Assembly (NCBI GenBank): GCA_000320545.1
Contig: ADNK01001953.1
Coordinates: 110,001 to 143,965, forward strand
Origin: Bigelowiella natans CCMP2755
Lineage: Eukaryota; Cercozoa; Chlorarachniophyceae
Length of the DNA: 33,965 nt
Direction: 5' to 3'
Below are positions 12,199-22,757 of the stretch, piece after piece; the stretch's first letter is position 1; each line of letters starts with the position of its first letter. The position numbers were made by a program, and so were the translations under genes. Under the pieces are notes generated by a model, which worked only from the letters and a program-made list of their open reading frames with translations, had not been told where the DNA came from and did not search any database.

Positions 12199-12250
12199 CG
12201 ATACCTCACAACTTTATACATGTACGATACCTCACAACTTTATACATGTA
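12199..12250. repeat. Tandem duplication, 26-bp unit x2
   Basis: Two identical 26-base copies (12199-12224 and 12225-12250) beginning CGATACCTCACAAC, inside the repeat island. Confidence 0.9.
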
Positions 12251-12465
12251 CTGCCCAGGAGCCGCAACAAGGAGTTCTCATATGAGACGATAAATACAAT
12301 GAATAAATGAATTGCATTCCATCTCAATAGATGTTCTAATGTAGCTGCGCAAAGCTAAAAAAAGCCACCACCAATATGCTTCATGCTTCGATCACCACTG
12401 GCATGTCTAGATGCACATGTGAGCATGCTGCAAGAGCCAAAGCACACATGTGAACACGTGTGTGT

Positions 12466-12660
12466 GTGTGTGTGCACCTAGACACGTGAGACGGGTGCAA
12501 TGAAATACAATGTTCAATTTTTTCCAATTGTCATGTGCATGCACACACATGCTAGCATGTGCACATGTACTAGATGCATGCAAGACGGATGCAATGCTGT
12601 AAAATGTGTGTTCAAATTTTTCCACATGTGTGCACACATGTCTAGATGTGCATCCATGTG
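12466..12660 (+). repeat. Two diverged R1 copies in tandem, GCACATG-rich
   Basis: Blocks at about 12489-12545 and 12581-12640 each read GACGG(A/G)TGCAATG, then a short T-rich core (TTCAATTTTTTCC or TTCAAATTTTTCC), then CACATG words. They resemble the R1 core in plus orientation with more divergence. They are separated by GTGCACATG and CTAGATG words. Confidence 0.6.
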
Positions 12661-12702
12661 TGTGCTGCATTGCACAGCTTGACTACATTGGGACATCTAG
12701 AC

Positions 12703-12804
12703 GTGCATGTGAGACGGATCGGATGTGATGAAATGTTTGATTTTTTTCAATGGTTCATCCTGGTGTAGCTGGCTGCAGAGCAGCGGCTACACTAGCACAG
12801 CGCT
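12703..12804 (+). repeat. Dispersed repeat family R1, copy in plus orientation
   Basis: GAGACGGAT...GATGAAATGTTTGATTTTTTTCAAT, a CATCCTGGTGTAGCT block and GCAGCGGCTACACTAGCACAGCGCT follow in order. This is the reverse complement of the copies at 11913 and 20428, so this copy forms an inverted pair with the one at 11913. Confidence 0.8.
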
Positions 12805-13130
12805 CAGCAGTTGCATGCATCTGTTTGTTTCTTGTGTCACAACACGTTGCATGCATGTGAAAGCATTGCATTTTTGTCGGCCATGTCGTGCTTTGCACGC
12901 AGCGGTGCGAGCTCTTTTCTCTGTCTTTGTGAGGCGCTTCATTTCATCGTTGCGGTTCATCATGGGTGTCAGTTTGTTCAATCTGAGCTTTTGATGTTCA
13001 CACTTCCTGCATTGGAGGAGATGGTCCATGTTGTCATCATCATGTTCTGCAGCGTGCCACAAGTCTAGATGTGCACATGCACACGTGCATGTCTAGATGG
13101 ACACATGCACATCACAAGCAGATGCCATGC

Positions 13131-13610
13131 TTTCCAGCAAAATCGGTTTTTTGACATTGCAAAAACAAACTTTGCACGTGCAAAATCGGAATTTTCACTG
13201 ATTTTGGACCAAAATCGAAAATTCACCCATTTTGCTTGCAAAAATGAGGTTTTTGACCAACCTTGCGTGAAAATGCCTTGCACCATCGGTTCTCAAGGGG
13301 CGAATTCGACCGAGTCACAAACCCGTGCAAGTGGGTGCAGCTTGACTGAAACAGCAAGTTCGAAGCCAAAACACGATGATTTTTTTCTGCGACAAGATCA
13401 AATGCTCAATTTGAGGCATGACCCACGTTCAAAGCTAGAAAGTGAAAAATTGTGCCCATTTGCATGCAAATGAAAAACATGACCAATTTTGCATGCAAAA
13501 TTTGCAATTTCCGTTTTTGCATGAGACACCGATTTTGGAGCAAAATCGGATCAAACCGATTTTGCAATGTCAAAAAACCGATTTTGCTTGCACACCGATT
13601 TTGCTGGGAA
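13131..13610. mobile_element. 480-bp element with terminal inverted repeats (MITE-like)
   Basis: The left end reads TTTCCAGCAAAATCGG. The reverse complement of the right end reads TTCCCAGCAAAATCGG, one mismatch in 16. A second shared block, GGTTTTTTGACATTGCAAAA, follows on both sides; on the right it is displaced by an inserted copy of the GCAAAATCGG word. GCCATG flanks both ends (13124-13129 and 13611-13616), a possible target-site duplication. The interior is full of further CGATTTT / AAAATCG words and codes for nothing convincing. The open frames that cross it are by-products of the repeats. It looks like a non-autonomous DNA transposon or fold-back element. No transposase is visible. Confidence 0.7.
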
Positions 13611-14054
13611 GCCATGTGTGACATGTTTGTGGCACGCTGAAAGACATGGATCATCCGTTTTGTGTGTAAATGCACACACATGTTCGTAGCGCATCACAGT
13701 GGATATGTCACAATGTATGCATGGTGTAGAAACGCTACTAGCTTTGCTCACCGCTGTGACTTCAAAGGCATTGCGTTATAAAAATTGCTAGGAGTACTGG
13801 AGAGGAAAGCTAGGTGTATATCAGTGGAAATATCTTCATCAAGAGAATTTGATGACTGTCTTCGTCTGGTCGTGTGCTTGCATAGTGAGTCATTCTTATG
13901 CTGATTTCTACCTCCACAAATACAAGTTGACAGTGTTAGGCCCTCCTGGGAGAACTGCTTCATGTCAAAACTTTGAATCAACACTGCGTTGCTAAGGGCT
14001 AATTACATGATGTCTGCTCTAATAATGGTTTGTTGACATCATAGGACTGCTGCT

Positions 14055-15209
14055 TTAACAACGCCTTTTTCCATTCACCCACACCTGCTCAATATCGGAT
14101 AGAAAACCGAGCAATCATCGATTGGCAACAATCTAACAAATAACAACGGTGTATCATCATCAATAATCATCAGGCGAGGAATGCTGTATATTGTGGACAT
14201 GATTATGTCTAAATATCGTCTCGTCTCCTCATGATTATGTGTTGAAGGGTATCGGATACTAGCACCACCTGTTTGATGTTTCTACTATCACCAAGATGGA
14301 CAAATCGTTCAAATTCCTTTCCGAAGAAGGGTGATGGGTGTTAGTAGGTGATAAATCAATCAATAAACCAATCAATCAATCAATCAGCAGCAATGTGTTG
14401 ATTGTGATCCAGTAGTACCAATATTCGGTTTTTATGATGTATCAATATGTCAACAGCAGTTATGTCAAATCAAAATTTCAACCTATGCTTTTGCACTATA
14501 TAATGATATACTACAAAGTTCTTAAAATACAGAAATTTTTACAAAGTATTCTACAAGATAGTAATATATGTTAAGAGAAGAAAAGGTGGAGTGGTAGCAC
14601 AACGCTGTTAAAGAAAATTTGGAATTTGATTTGTTATGAGACCTCCATATCCGTTGCGGGACGACCGATATCAAAGGGGTCAATATTGTGGAGATGTTTG
14701 TGCTGCTGATGCTGCTGCTTCTGGGGTATATAATGTTGGTGTTGTTCATCAGTTTCTTCTCTGTGTTCTTGTGTATCCTCAATATCTACCACGAGAGCAT
14801 CAAAACATTTTCCCACCTCAAATGAACCGATCTGAGGAGAACATCCACCCCAACGAATAGACAGCACCAACAACACTCGAAGTAATTAGCATTTGACAGC
14901 ACCATCACTGAAAACACATACTAATCTATCCCCTCTATGAATAATGCGGGGCATCATCATCATCATCATCATCCATGAAACTACTATCAATACAACCATA
15001 GCACGACAGTGTAGTTATACCGTCTCTCTGCCTCTCTCTCTCTCCCTCTGTCTCTCTTAACCAACATGACGTATGTAGTACACGCAGTGTATATCAATAC
15101 AATAGAAACGATACGATACCTCATTTCCTAGATTCAGAGCCTCAGCACCCCCTTGGGTCGCCATCCAAAATACAGTTTCACTTGTTAGCACATCTTCATA
15201 TTCAGAAAG

Positions 15210-15240
<31 letters not shown>

Positions 15241-15758
15241 GATTCCCTTTGCTTCTCCATGTTTGAAATCTTGAATGGATAGATATATCCATGATCAATA
15301 ACAACAAACAGTAACAACAATAGAAGAGTTTAGACCATTGTTCGTTGGCATCTGTTCAAATGTATGTTTTGTCAGTTTTTCCTCCCTCCTCCCTCTCATT
15401 CTCCTCCTCATATGTACTAAAAAATATGAATAATATATACATATATCACATCCTGCACTTGTACCAATATGGCCTTATGCGTTAACAGCGCTGTTCTCAT
15501 GGCATTTAGCATAGAAATCGAGTAGCCTCCAGCAATATCAGATCTTTATATGAGTAAATTATGATGTAGGGATGTAGTGTTGGGTAGGGTTGTGTTGATC
15601 AGTACTACTAACAACGAATCATCCTTCTTCATGTCAGTCCGTTGATGGTGGTGTTGCTGCCAATCTAATGCTCACTAACGTAGTACGTACATCGTGAAAT
15701 AGATCTAAATCTCGTCTACCAGGATACTGTCGCTCAACCTGGTGTAATACATAACAAC

Positions 15759-15800
<42 letters not shown>

Positions 15801-16100
15801 AGCAGCAAGAAGCATTATATCAGTTTATTTTTAGTGATAGTAGCAGCCATGGAAGTGAATAAAAATAAAGGTCCTTCTTATGACTGATACCACTGAGATA
15901 AGTCAACATCGAAAGTTATCAGAAGAATATGTTCATGATGACAACCTCTTCCATTACATCCAAACTCTCAGAAACATGCGATTGAATATGGCATCGGTGT
16001 CTAAGAAGGTGAGTAAGTAATAAAAACAATAACAATCATCACGTTGCTCAACCGATGAGGATGAATGCATGACCCCCGTACTATAAAATGCTGCTATACA

Positions 16101-16132
<32 letters not shown>

Positions 16133-17117
16133 CCATCATGTTACTACTTCTACTACTAAGACCTGGTAGCTATGTCGCCTAATCCCTTCAATAGATCAAG
16201 AGAGCAAGTTGGCAGGTACCTTCAATATTTCTCACTATATTCACCCACTTAATAGCACGGGTAAGTACTACTACCTCGGTGTTATTACAGGCAGTACTAA
16301 GCCTTCTTCATTTCCTTCATCCACTGTAAAAAACGAGGAGGAAGGGATTTGGCAACACATGGATGGAATAAATAGTAAACATCATCGTTATTGTTCATGA
16401 GGAACTGTATTGATGACAGCAGTATATAGAGTGCATGGTGTCAAAATGGCTATAGATATTGGGCCGATAACAATAATAATAATGATACTAATAATAATAG
16501 TAACATGATAATAAGAGTACACGCACGTACACTTACTAAGGCGGCTTTGAGAAGAGAATTCTGGGTTGATGAGGTATTCGACGAAGGTTTCAGCATCCTT
16601 TAGTGCTGCATCTGTTCTTTGTCCGTATTGAGGAACACCTGGATTTATATCCATGGATATAGGCCCCACGAAACCCCTTTGGCCCTTTATGTGATGATGA
16701 TGATGATGATGATTATGATGGAAGAAGTAGAAATAGAAGAAGAGGAAGAAGAAGGAGAAGAAGAAGAAGAAGAAGAAGAAGAAGAATAAAGAAGAAGATC
16801 AAGAAGAAGATTATGATGGAAGAAGTAGAAATAGAAGAAGAGGAAGAAGAAGGAGAAGAAGAAGAAGAAGAACTCTCGATAGTAGTCAGGATCCCTATTC
16901 TAACGATCCCACTCACAGAAGAGAAGAAGAAAAAGTAATCAGATAAAGAAACGATGATAGACTAAAATATTCCTACTTATATCAACATCTTACAATTGAA
17001 GTCATTGTGTCTGCAAGGATCATCGTAGCTTCTTTATGAATCGTCGCAAAATACATGGCACATGTTGTTCCTATAACAATGATGTTAACAATGCCTGTAT
17101 GCAATGATGATGATGAT

Positions 17118-17148
<31 letters not shown>

Positions 17149-18225
17149 ACCTTCTCTGAGTGCACGAGAAACGACCGATTTATAGCGCCTTTTCGCTAAT
17201 CTTGAATCCCGAAAAGATTCCTTCGCATTATTTGCAAGCAGGACACACAGATCAGCAACACTCGTCGTTGATTTATTTGCAAGCAGGACACACAGATCAG
17301 GAAGACTCGTCGTTGATTTATTTGCAAGCAGGACACACAGATCAGCAACATCCATCGTTGATTTTTTAGGCTGTGCTTGCTATATGTGTCAATGATCGAA
17401 CACTATGTTGTTTCCTAACTAAACAAGTACTAATGCAACAAGATGGAACGGTTTGTTGGGTCTTTTCATTGCTGATATTTACTGCTTGCTACTACAACCA
17501 CTTACCTCAACTGGAAAGGTATAATGATCAAGCCATTGGAGAAGTGGTCGGTCAAGACCTGTCCCCTACACAAACGAACAATCCACCTTGCAATTTATTC
17601 CATAAGTCAAGCCGTATTATATATCACTCTTAACTACCGTGTAAGAATATTGTGGCGCGTGTATGTGCACATCAATAAATCCTGGAATTAGAAATTTTCC
17701 TGGTCCTCGAAGGTCGATGGTTGTCTTGGTGTTCGACTACATTATCAACACATATTCAGCAGCTAAGTTGTGTCCGTTTAGAAAATGCAAATAAATGACG
17801 GGGTTACTACGTACTCTGATATCGTGCGAATATCTAATATCCCATTAACATGACGTCGATGCATTTCTAATATATCTTTCGACTTCGGTAGGTTGTTGCC
17901 CCTACAGTATAACATGAAGATGTGCAGCTTGTTTCCCCATCATCTGCCATTGCCTCGATGGAGACGATCTTGCCTTAGAGTATGAAAAATGTCTCTTATT
18001 GTTTCCCTTTTAATACTCAACAAGCTCCTCAGTCACCACCTTTCCGATCAATGAGCATCTCTACGTTGTTAATCTCAACCTAGTAGTAGACATGATTAAC
18101 GACGAGAACAAAAGAAGGGTGATAGGCTAAGGAATCATGCGGTTCTGCCATTTGCATATTAGGTTCTTGACCTTCTTCTTACTAGCTGCGGGACAATGAG
18201 CAATACGAGCCAGAAAGCGTTTCAT
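14055..18225 (-). CDS. Guanine deaminase (amidohydrolase), central exons missing
   Basis: Guanine deaminase converts guanine to xanthine with a bound zinc. Exons (high to low): 18225-18172, 18079-18040, 17973-17906, 17736-17638, 17565-17506, 17220-17151, 17070-16994, 16684-16537, 16323-16275, 16219-16163, 16000-15946, 15726-15691, gap, 15543-15465, 15251-15120, 14831-14643, 14316-14269, 14084-14055. Visible motifs are GPGKFLIPGFIDVHIHAPQ (metal-binding HxH), REG-TTCAMYFATIHKEA, GFVGPISMDINPG, LPVITPRYLPTCS, HIQSHVSES (metal His), SDIAGGYSISMLNAMR (metal Asp), GSFEVGKCFDALVVD, FVHLGDSRNIKQ and VWVNGKRRC. The segment expected between LFHD and SDIAGG, which holds the AHG metal histidine and the HCP loop, cannot be found in the 147 bases available. 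The flanking exon phases also do not match. This is either a broken gene or an assembly loss. The 14643-14831 exon contains a Gln/His-rich insert. Confidence 0.88.
15212..15243. repeat. ATG/ATC trinucleotide tract coding poly-Ser
   Basis: On the minus strand this reads TCA repeats and, in the predicted guanine deaminase exon 15120-15251, encodes two runs of five serines around a proline. It is one of the few trinucleotide tracts here that appear to be translated. Confidence 0.6.
15762..15799. repeat. (GA)n microsatellite
   Basis: A pure GA run in the guanine deaminase intron between exons 16000-15946 and 15726-15691. On the sense (minus) strand it is a CT-rich tract upstream of the acceptor. 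Confidence 0.9.
16711..16871. repeat. GAA-rich tandem duplication, 98-bp period
   Basis: A block starting GATTATGATGGAAGAAGTAG and running into AGAAGAAG repeats begins at 16711 and again at 16809 with near identity. It lies in a guanine deaminase intron. Confidence 0.8.
17230..17364. repeat. 45-bp minisatellite x3
   Basis: Three units (17230-17274, 17275-17319, 17320-17364) start ATTTGCAAGCAGGACACACA and differ at a handful of bases. The array abuts the acceptor side of guanine deaminase exon 17220-17151. The unit is 15 codons long, so the array is open in frame with that exon on the minus strand. Confidence 0.92.
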
Positions 18226-19084
18226 CTGTGGGAAGTAGCTTACGAGGAGGACAAGACACTCCTCGGATGGAGAAGATACTCGTACGAGAAGAATTAAGAA
18301 ATTTAGTAGACACAATAATCCTTGTCGCAATGTATTAAGCCCCCATCGCTAGTGGAATTTTGTTCAATTTAAAATTTACCTAGATTTTTAAAAGAAGACA
18401 TCTCCCTCGCTTACATGTATTTAATTTAACACTCGTACGTACTCCAATTCTGAACCCTAATAAAGGTGTAGATCTCGTACCGGTAGTCAAGTCTAACCCA
18501 ATAAATTAAGGTAAATTAATGACAATCCCGATGTGATCTGTGCGATGGATGTTGCATCGGATGCACCATCATCTCTGTTTGCTTCTTTTTCGATACTATG
18601 ATGCAACAATAGATGTACAGTGCAGTCCATTTCCTAATTTTTAATCAGAAAAATCGGGATTTCTCGATAACCCCATAATGGAACAATGTAAAACACAAAA
18701 AGTTAAGCCCAAATATGAGTTTGACTTTGACATAGTGTAATATTCATCTACGACTTGATGTATAGATTCAAAAAGAAGTTAATTTGCGAGGCTTCGTTCC
18801 CCCTAGTTTAGTTCATATTTCTGATTATGATAATCTCATAGCAGAACAACAACTGGAAGAAGAGTCCCTGAAACACCATACTTTTGGCATTGAGACAAGA
18901 TTATCATATCATTTAGATCTATAATGGCCTGATTTTTGTATTTTTTAATCCATAAACTGCTCCAAACAAAGACTGCACACAGTCTCACCAGTAACCACAT
19001 TCATCCGTCGGGAGAATCGAGTAGACATAACACGGCCTCTCCTCCCCCCCTACAAAGTTGACAGATCCGAGCTGAACAGGATTT
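18226..19084. promoter_or_regulatory. Divergent intergenic region, guanine deaminase / Mpv17-like
   Basis: About 860 AT-rich bases between two divergent start codons, which should contain both promoters. Unlike most spacers here it is nearly free of microsatellites. I see no recognisable control motif or gene. Confidence 0.55.
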
Positions 19085-19837
19085 ATGAAGCGTATTCAAC
19101 GTGCAGTAGCGTCCTTACTGGAGGTGGAGTCTCGCAAAGCTCGCAGTGCACCCGGTTCGGCACGACGGAGCATCCGACGGAAAGTGAAGAAGCGAGGATT
19201 GGCCCACAGATGGATGTCCACTGTGGTCATGGCTAGGGAGCAGGTGACTTCATTTGGATCCTCTGCAGTGAGAAACGTTCCTCCCATTAAGTTCCTTGTG
19301 AGAAACGCGAAGGCATATCCATTTGCGGCAGCTGGGCTGGCCCTTGGAGCCAGATACGGTATTGGCGATGGCATCGTTCAACTGCTATCAGGAGATCGCT
19401 GGGATCCTTCTCGCTCCCTTCTCTTCGCAAGCTTTGGTGCTACATACGCTTGCACGTTTGGTTACGGAGTATATAATATCCTCTATCCAAGATTCGCACC
19501 TAAAGGCTGGCCATTGATGCTCGCTCTCTTTGACGCATGCACAAACTGTGCATTCCTGTACTTTCCTGTCTACTATGTTTTCAAGCAATTTACTTATGAA
19601 TCAACAGAAGAAATTGTCAAGAATCCTATGAAAGTTGTGAAAGGTGGGATTAATACATGGTGGACCTCTCTCCCGACCGACTTCAAATCCTGCACCACAT
19701 TCTGGATACCGATGAATTATTTGAATTTCTGGCTCATGCCTCTTCATCTAAGACAACCCTTTATGTCCGTTGTTGGAATCGGATGGGCAATGATATTATC
19801 AAAAAATAGAGGGGCTCGAAAACCAGCAAATGAATAA
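19085..19837 (+). CDS. Mpv17/PMP22-family membrane protein, intronless
   Basis: This 250-residue protein belongs to the Mpv17/PMP22/Sym1 family, small four-helix proteins of inner mitochondrial, peroxisomal or plastid membranes. Residues 78-101 (YPFAAAGLALGARYGIGDGIVQ) match the family's first helix with its GD...Q signature. Helices follow near 111-134 and 142-166. The C-terminal signature is at about 205-240: FWIPMNYLNFWLMPLHLRQPF, equivalent to the usual W-x-P...NF...VP...R, then VVGIGWAMILS. Residues 1-60 are an extension rich in Arg, Lys, Ser and Ala with few acidic residues, consistent with targeting to an organelle. An internal ATG at codon 44 (MSTVVMAREQ) would give a family-typical length, so the start is open. 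There are no introns, in contrast to its neighbours. Confidence 0.9.
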   Translation: MKRIQRAVASLLEVESRKARSAPGSARRSIRRKVKKRGLAHRWMSTVVMAREQVTSFGSSAVRNVPPIKFLVRNAKAYPFAAAGLALGARYGIGDGIVQLLSGDRWDPSRSLLFASFGATYACTFGYGVYNILYPRFAPKGWPLMLALFDACTNCAFLYFPVYYVFKQFTYESTEEIVKNPMKVVKGGINTWWTSLPTDFKSCTTFWIPMNYLNFWLMPLHLRQPFMSVVGIGWAMILSKNRGARKPANE

Positions 19838-20427
19838 AGACAAGCAGGCCTCTCGTGAAGCAGTCCTAGCATCCTTTTTTGAAAATCAGGACATGTAGAT
19901 ACCTCGATTGATGGTATTGTGTGACACACGGGGAGGCACTAAATCTATCTAAAAATCCCAGTCAGTACAGTAACTTTAGAACTAAATGTCAGTGTCTCAG
20001 TTCAACCTGTAAAGATGAAAAAAAATGAGTTTTATGATAACGTCGAAAATTTAAAAAGAAGTTTCATTTTTATTATGCATTCGCATACGACACAATGACA
20101 TTGGCTTCAAAGTGACACGTGTATGTGTGTATAAGCTGGATCTCTCACTAGCAGCGATTAACACTTAACATTCATTTCAGCATTCACTAGCATGCATGCT
20201 GAGACGTACGTTGACGCCAACAGCGCTAAGCACACACGCCAGTCGCCGGCCATGCGTCCGGTCTTATAGATGGACACAGCAACTACATTTTGCGGCTGCA
20301 GCATGCTGTCTAGCTGTGCTAGTGTGCACATACTTTGGCTGCACACTGCTAGACTGCTAGACTGCTATACATACCATAGTACGTGCTACAGAGTGCACAC
20401 ATGACAACAGAAACAAATAGATACAAC

Positions 20428-20520
20428 TTAAGCGCTGTAGCCGCTGCTTTACATAGCTACATTAGGATGACAATTGAAAAAAATTAAACATTTCATTACA
20501 TCCGTCTCGTAGAGTGCATG
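20428..20520 (-). repeat. Dispersed repeat family R1, copy in second island
   Basis: It shares TTAAGCGCTGTAGCCGC, GCTACATTAGGATGACAATTG and CATTACATCCG in the same order and spacing as 11913-11998, about 8.5 kb away. Confidence 0.8.
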
Positions 20521-20649
20521 ACGACGGCGTGTCGTCATGCATGAGCATGCATATATGGCGCGGCATGGACCAGACGCACTTTATGTATATAGCACCTCTG
20601 CCGTACGTCAGCATATAAGCAAGGCTAGAAGGCCTAATAATAGACATAG

Positions 20650-20654
<5 letters not shown>

Positions 20655-20692
<38 letters not shown>
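20655..20692. repeat. (TA)n microsatellite
   Basis: A pure TA tract. As at 11868-11913, a TA tract sits close to an R1 copy. Confidence 0.9.
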
Positions 20693-20695
<3 letters not shown>

Positions 20696-20820
20696 TCCTA
20701 GATATCAGCTACGCTAGCTAGCTAGCTAGTGCGTGCAGCATCATGCAGCGCTAGAGCGCTGGAGCGGCCGCAATGTTGATTGCATGCAGCTGCGAAATTT
20801 GCAGCTAGCTGTTCTGGCAC

Positions 20821-20859
20821 TTTCCAGCAGAATCGGGTCACGCCGATTTTTGCTGGGAA
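20821..20859. repeat. 39-bp hairpin related to the 13131-13610 element ends
   Basis: TTTCCAGCAGAATCGG, a short spacer, then CGATTTTTGCTGGGAA. These are the two terminal inverted repeats of the 480-bp element placed almost back to back. It could be a solo end, an extreme internal deletion or the ancestral palindrome. Confidence 0.7.
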
Positions 20860-21473
20860 GACATTGCAGCTGTTGCATCATACATGCCACAAATCCTACA
20901 CATACAGCGGGAGCTATATGCTCCCTTTAACGATGCGAAGATATAGTTTCTAGAGTCTTCATAAAATACCCTATCGGCACATTAGATGTCAAGCAGGACG
21001 AGCACATTTTGAATGAGCTCGGTCTCAAATCTCTCATAGATAGCGCTCCTTTTCAATTGATTATCGCTGTGCGACTGTTGTAAGTGGAAACCTGGTACAA
21101 GGGCACGTGGTAAGTATGAAACTACAACTGATCAACTGCCTCATGCGCCAACAATTCTGTATCATTTTCTAACACAGCACACGTGGTAGTTGCAGTTTAA
21201 AGTATGTGCTTTGGATATAATATATAACACAGAACGACTCATTCCATTATCACGAAAGGGTAAAACAGTAGGGCAAAAAAGTACATAAAATTGAAATACA
21301 TCATGGTTGAATCTATTGGTACAACACATCTTAATTTTCAATACTACATATATTACTACCCTGGGGTGCTCCATCCCTTCTTTTTCAATCTGATCAAGCA
21401 ATAATAAAAAATACTATCGAGGCCACAATGCAATAATACTGTGCATGCGAGTTGCAAGGATATCCGCCGAGTA

Positions 21474-22723
21474 TTATGTATGCATGCATATGTATACGAA
21501 CCCATTCGCATGCATGCATATGTGTACGAACCCATTCGCGATAAAATTGAGGCGGTATGCATTTACTCCTGAGAATGCAAAAAGTTATGATTACTATTAC
21601 CATCAGATACAATTTATTTGTGTAATATTGTTCAAAAGTGATTAGACACCAAAATCGCTGTCGCCCTGTCGAGATGCACTTCGGTAATTGACCTTTCCTG
21701 CATAACGATGATATGCCACCATCAATTATTACTACTTATTGTGTCACAATGGAAGAAAAAGAAGAAAAAGAAGAAGAAGAAGAAGAAGATTGTGTAGGCC
21801 TAGCATGAAACGTAGCACGCTTTAGTTCTACTGGAATGAAACTATGCCATAGATTCTGGCAGCAGTGTTTGATATATTACCTTCCATTACATTAAACTCA
21901 ACATCATCTATGAAGCCGAACTTCTTGCTTTCGTATTCGAGCTGGAAGTAACCCTGCGATGTTGTTGATGATGATTGACGATGATGATGATGATGATGAT
22001 AATATTGCTATAGGACACAATCATGTTCTAAAAATACTATTAATAGTAGCGTATTATGAAGAAATTTATTTCGAGTGCCAGCACGACAATTGAAGCAGCT
22101 CATCTTTTCACATGAAAAAAGGTGTATACAACGTACCCCATCATTTGCCATTAGACGCCATCCACCTCCGTCGACGATGTCTTTTAAAACAGAAATATAA
22201 AGCAAGGAATATGATATAACACGCACCATGTAACACTGCAGAGGTCCCATGTCATTCTTCGTCATCAAATTGTGATTCAGTCTCGAATGTCTTTGAAGGG
22301 AACTTTCTTCTTACAAATTCATATACTATTATTATTATTACTACTATTATTAGATAGACCACCTTTGTCATTGATGCGTTGTCCTTCCTTCGGGTAGCTA
22401 TAATAGCAGCAAAATAATGATGAATAACAGCAATTCAAAAGAAGACATAGGGTCTTCTTCTTCTTCTTCTTCTTCTTCTTCTTCTTCTTCAATGGGAGGA
22501 ATATGGGCTACATACCGGACTACTACTATTAATGTAGTACTACCTCATGAGCACGTCCTTCAGGTCTGCGATTGCCGCCTCTTTATCTTTGCTGTGTGGT
22601 GTGGTGTAATGTGTGATTTGATGTTGGTCAGTACTTCTGGAATATGTACAAGAAGGCTACTACTAAAATTGTACTTCTCCTACTAGGTTACAATAGAGGT
22701 TAAGTAGTAGTGGTGGTAGTAGC

Positions 22724-22757
<34 letters not shown>

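Larger units (their letters stand above)
19838..21473. other. Second repeat island / intergenic region
   Basis: This is the 3' flank of the Mpv17-like gene, then a stretch dense in GCATGC, GCTAGC and CTAG words, one R1 copy, a (TA)n tract and the 39-base hairpin at 20821. The reading frame at about 20946-21083 (+) and its minus-strand counterpart, open at 20994-21083, are both protein-like but unsupported. The minus one could be an alternative last exon of the DUF1499 gene. Confidence 0.5.

Noticed and set aside
12407-13062. Several 60-91 codon frames on both strands
   Set aside because: They are by-products of GCATGC / GTGCACATG repeats. Cys- and His-rich translations arise from the repeated words.
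13069-13473. 134-codon plus-strand frame
   Set aside because: It crosses the left end of the inverted-repeat element and is made of its repeated words. It has no family resemblance and no splice support.
13748-13984. 79-codon minus-strand frame as a guanine deaminase 3' exon
   Set aside because: The in-phase exon 14084-14055 (VWVNGKRRC and stop) already supplies the expected C-terminus.
17230-17364. CRISPR-like array
   Set aside because: The three units are directly adjacent with no unique spacers, and the host is a eukaryote. It is a minisatellite.
20946-21083. Protein-like plus-strand frame (KYPIGTLDVKQDEHIL...)
   Set aside because: It has no start, neighbour exon or family match. The minus strand of the same segment is equally protein-like, so neither can be called.
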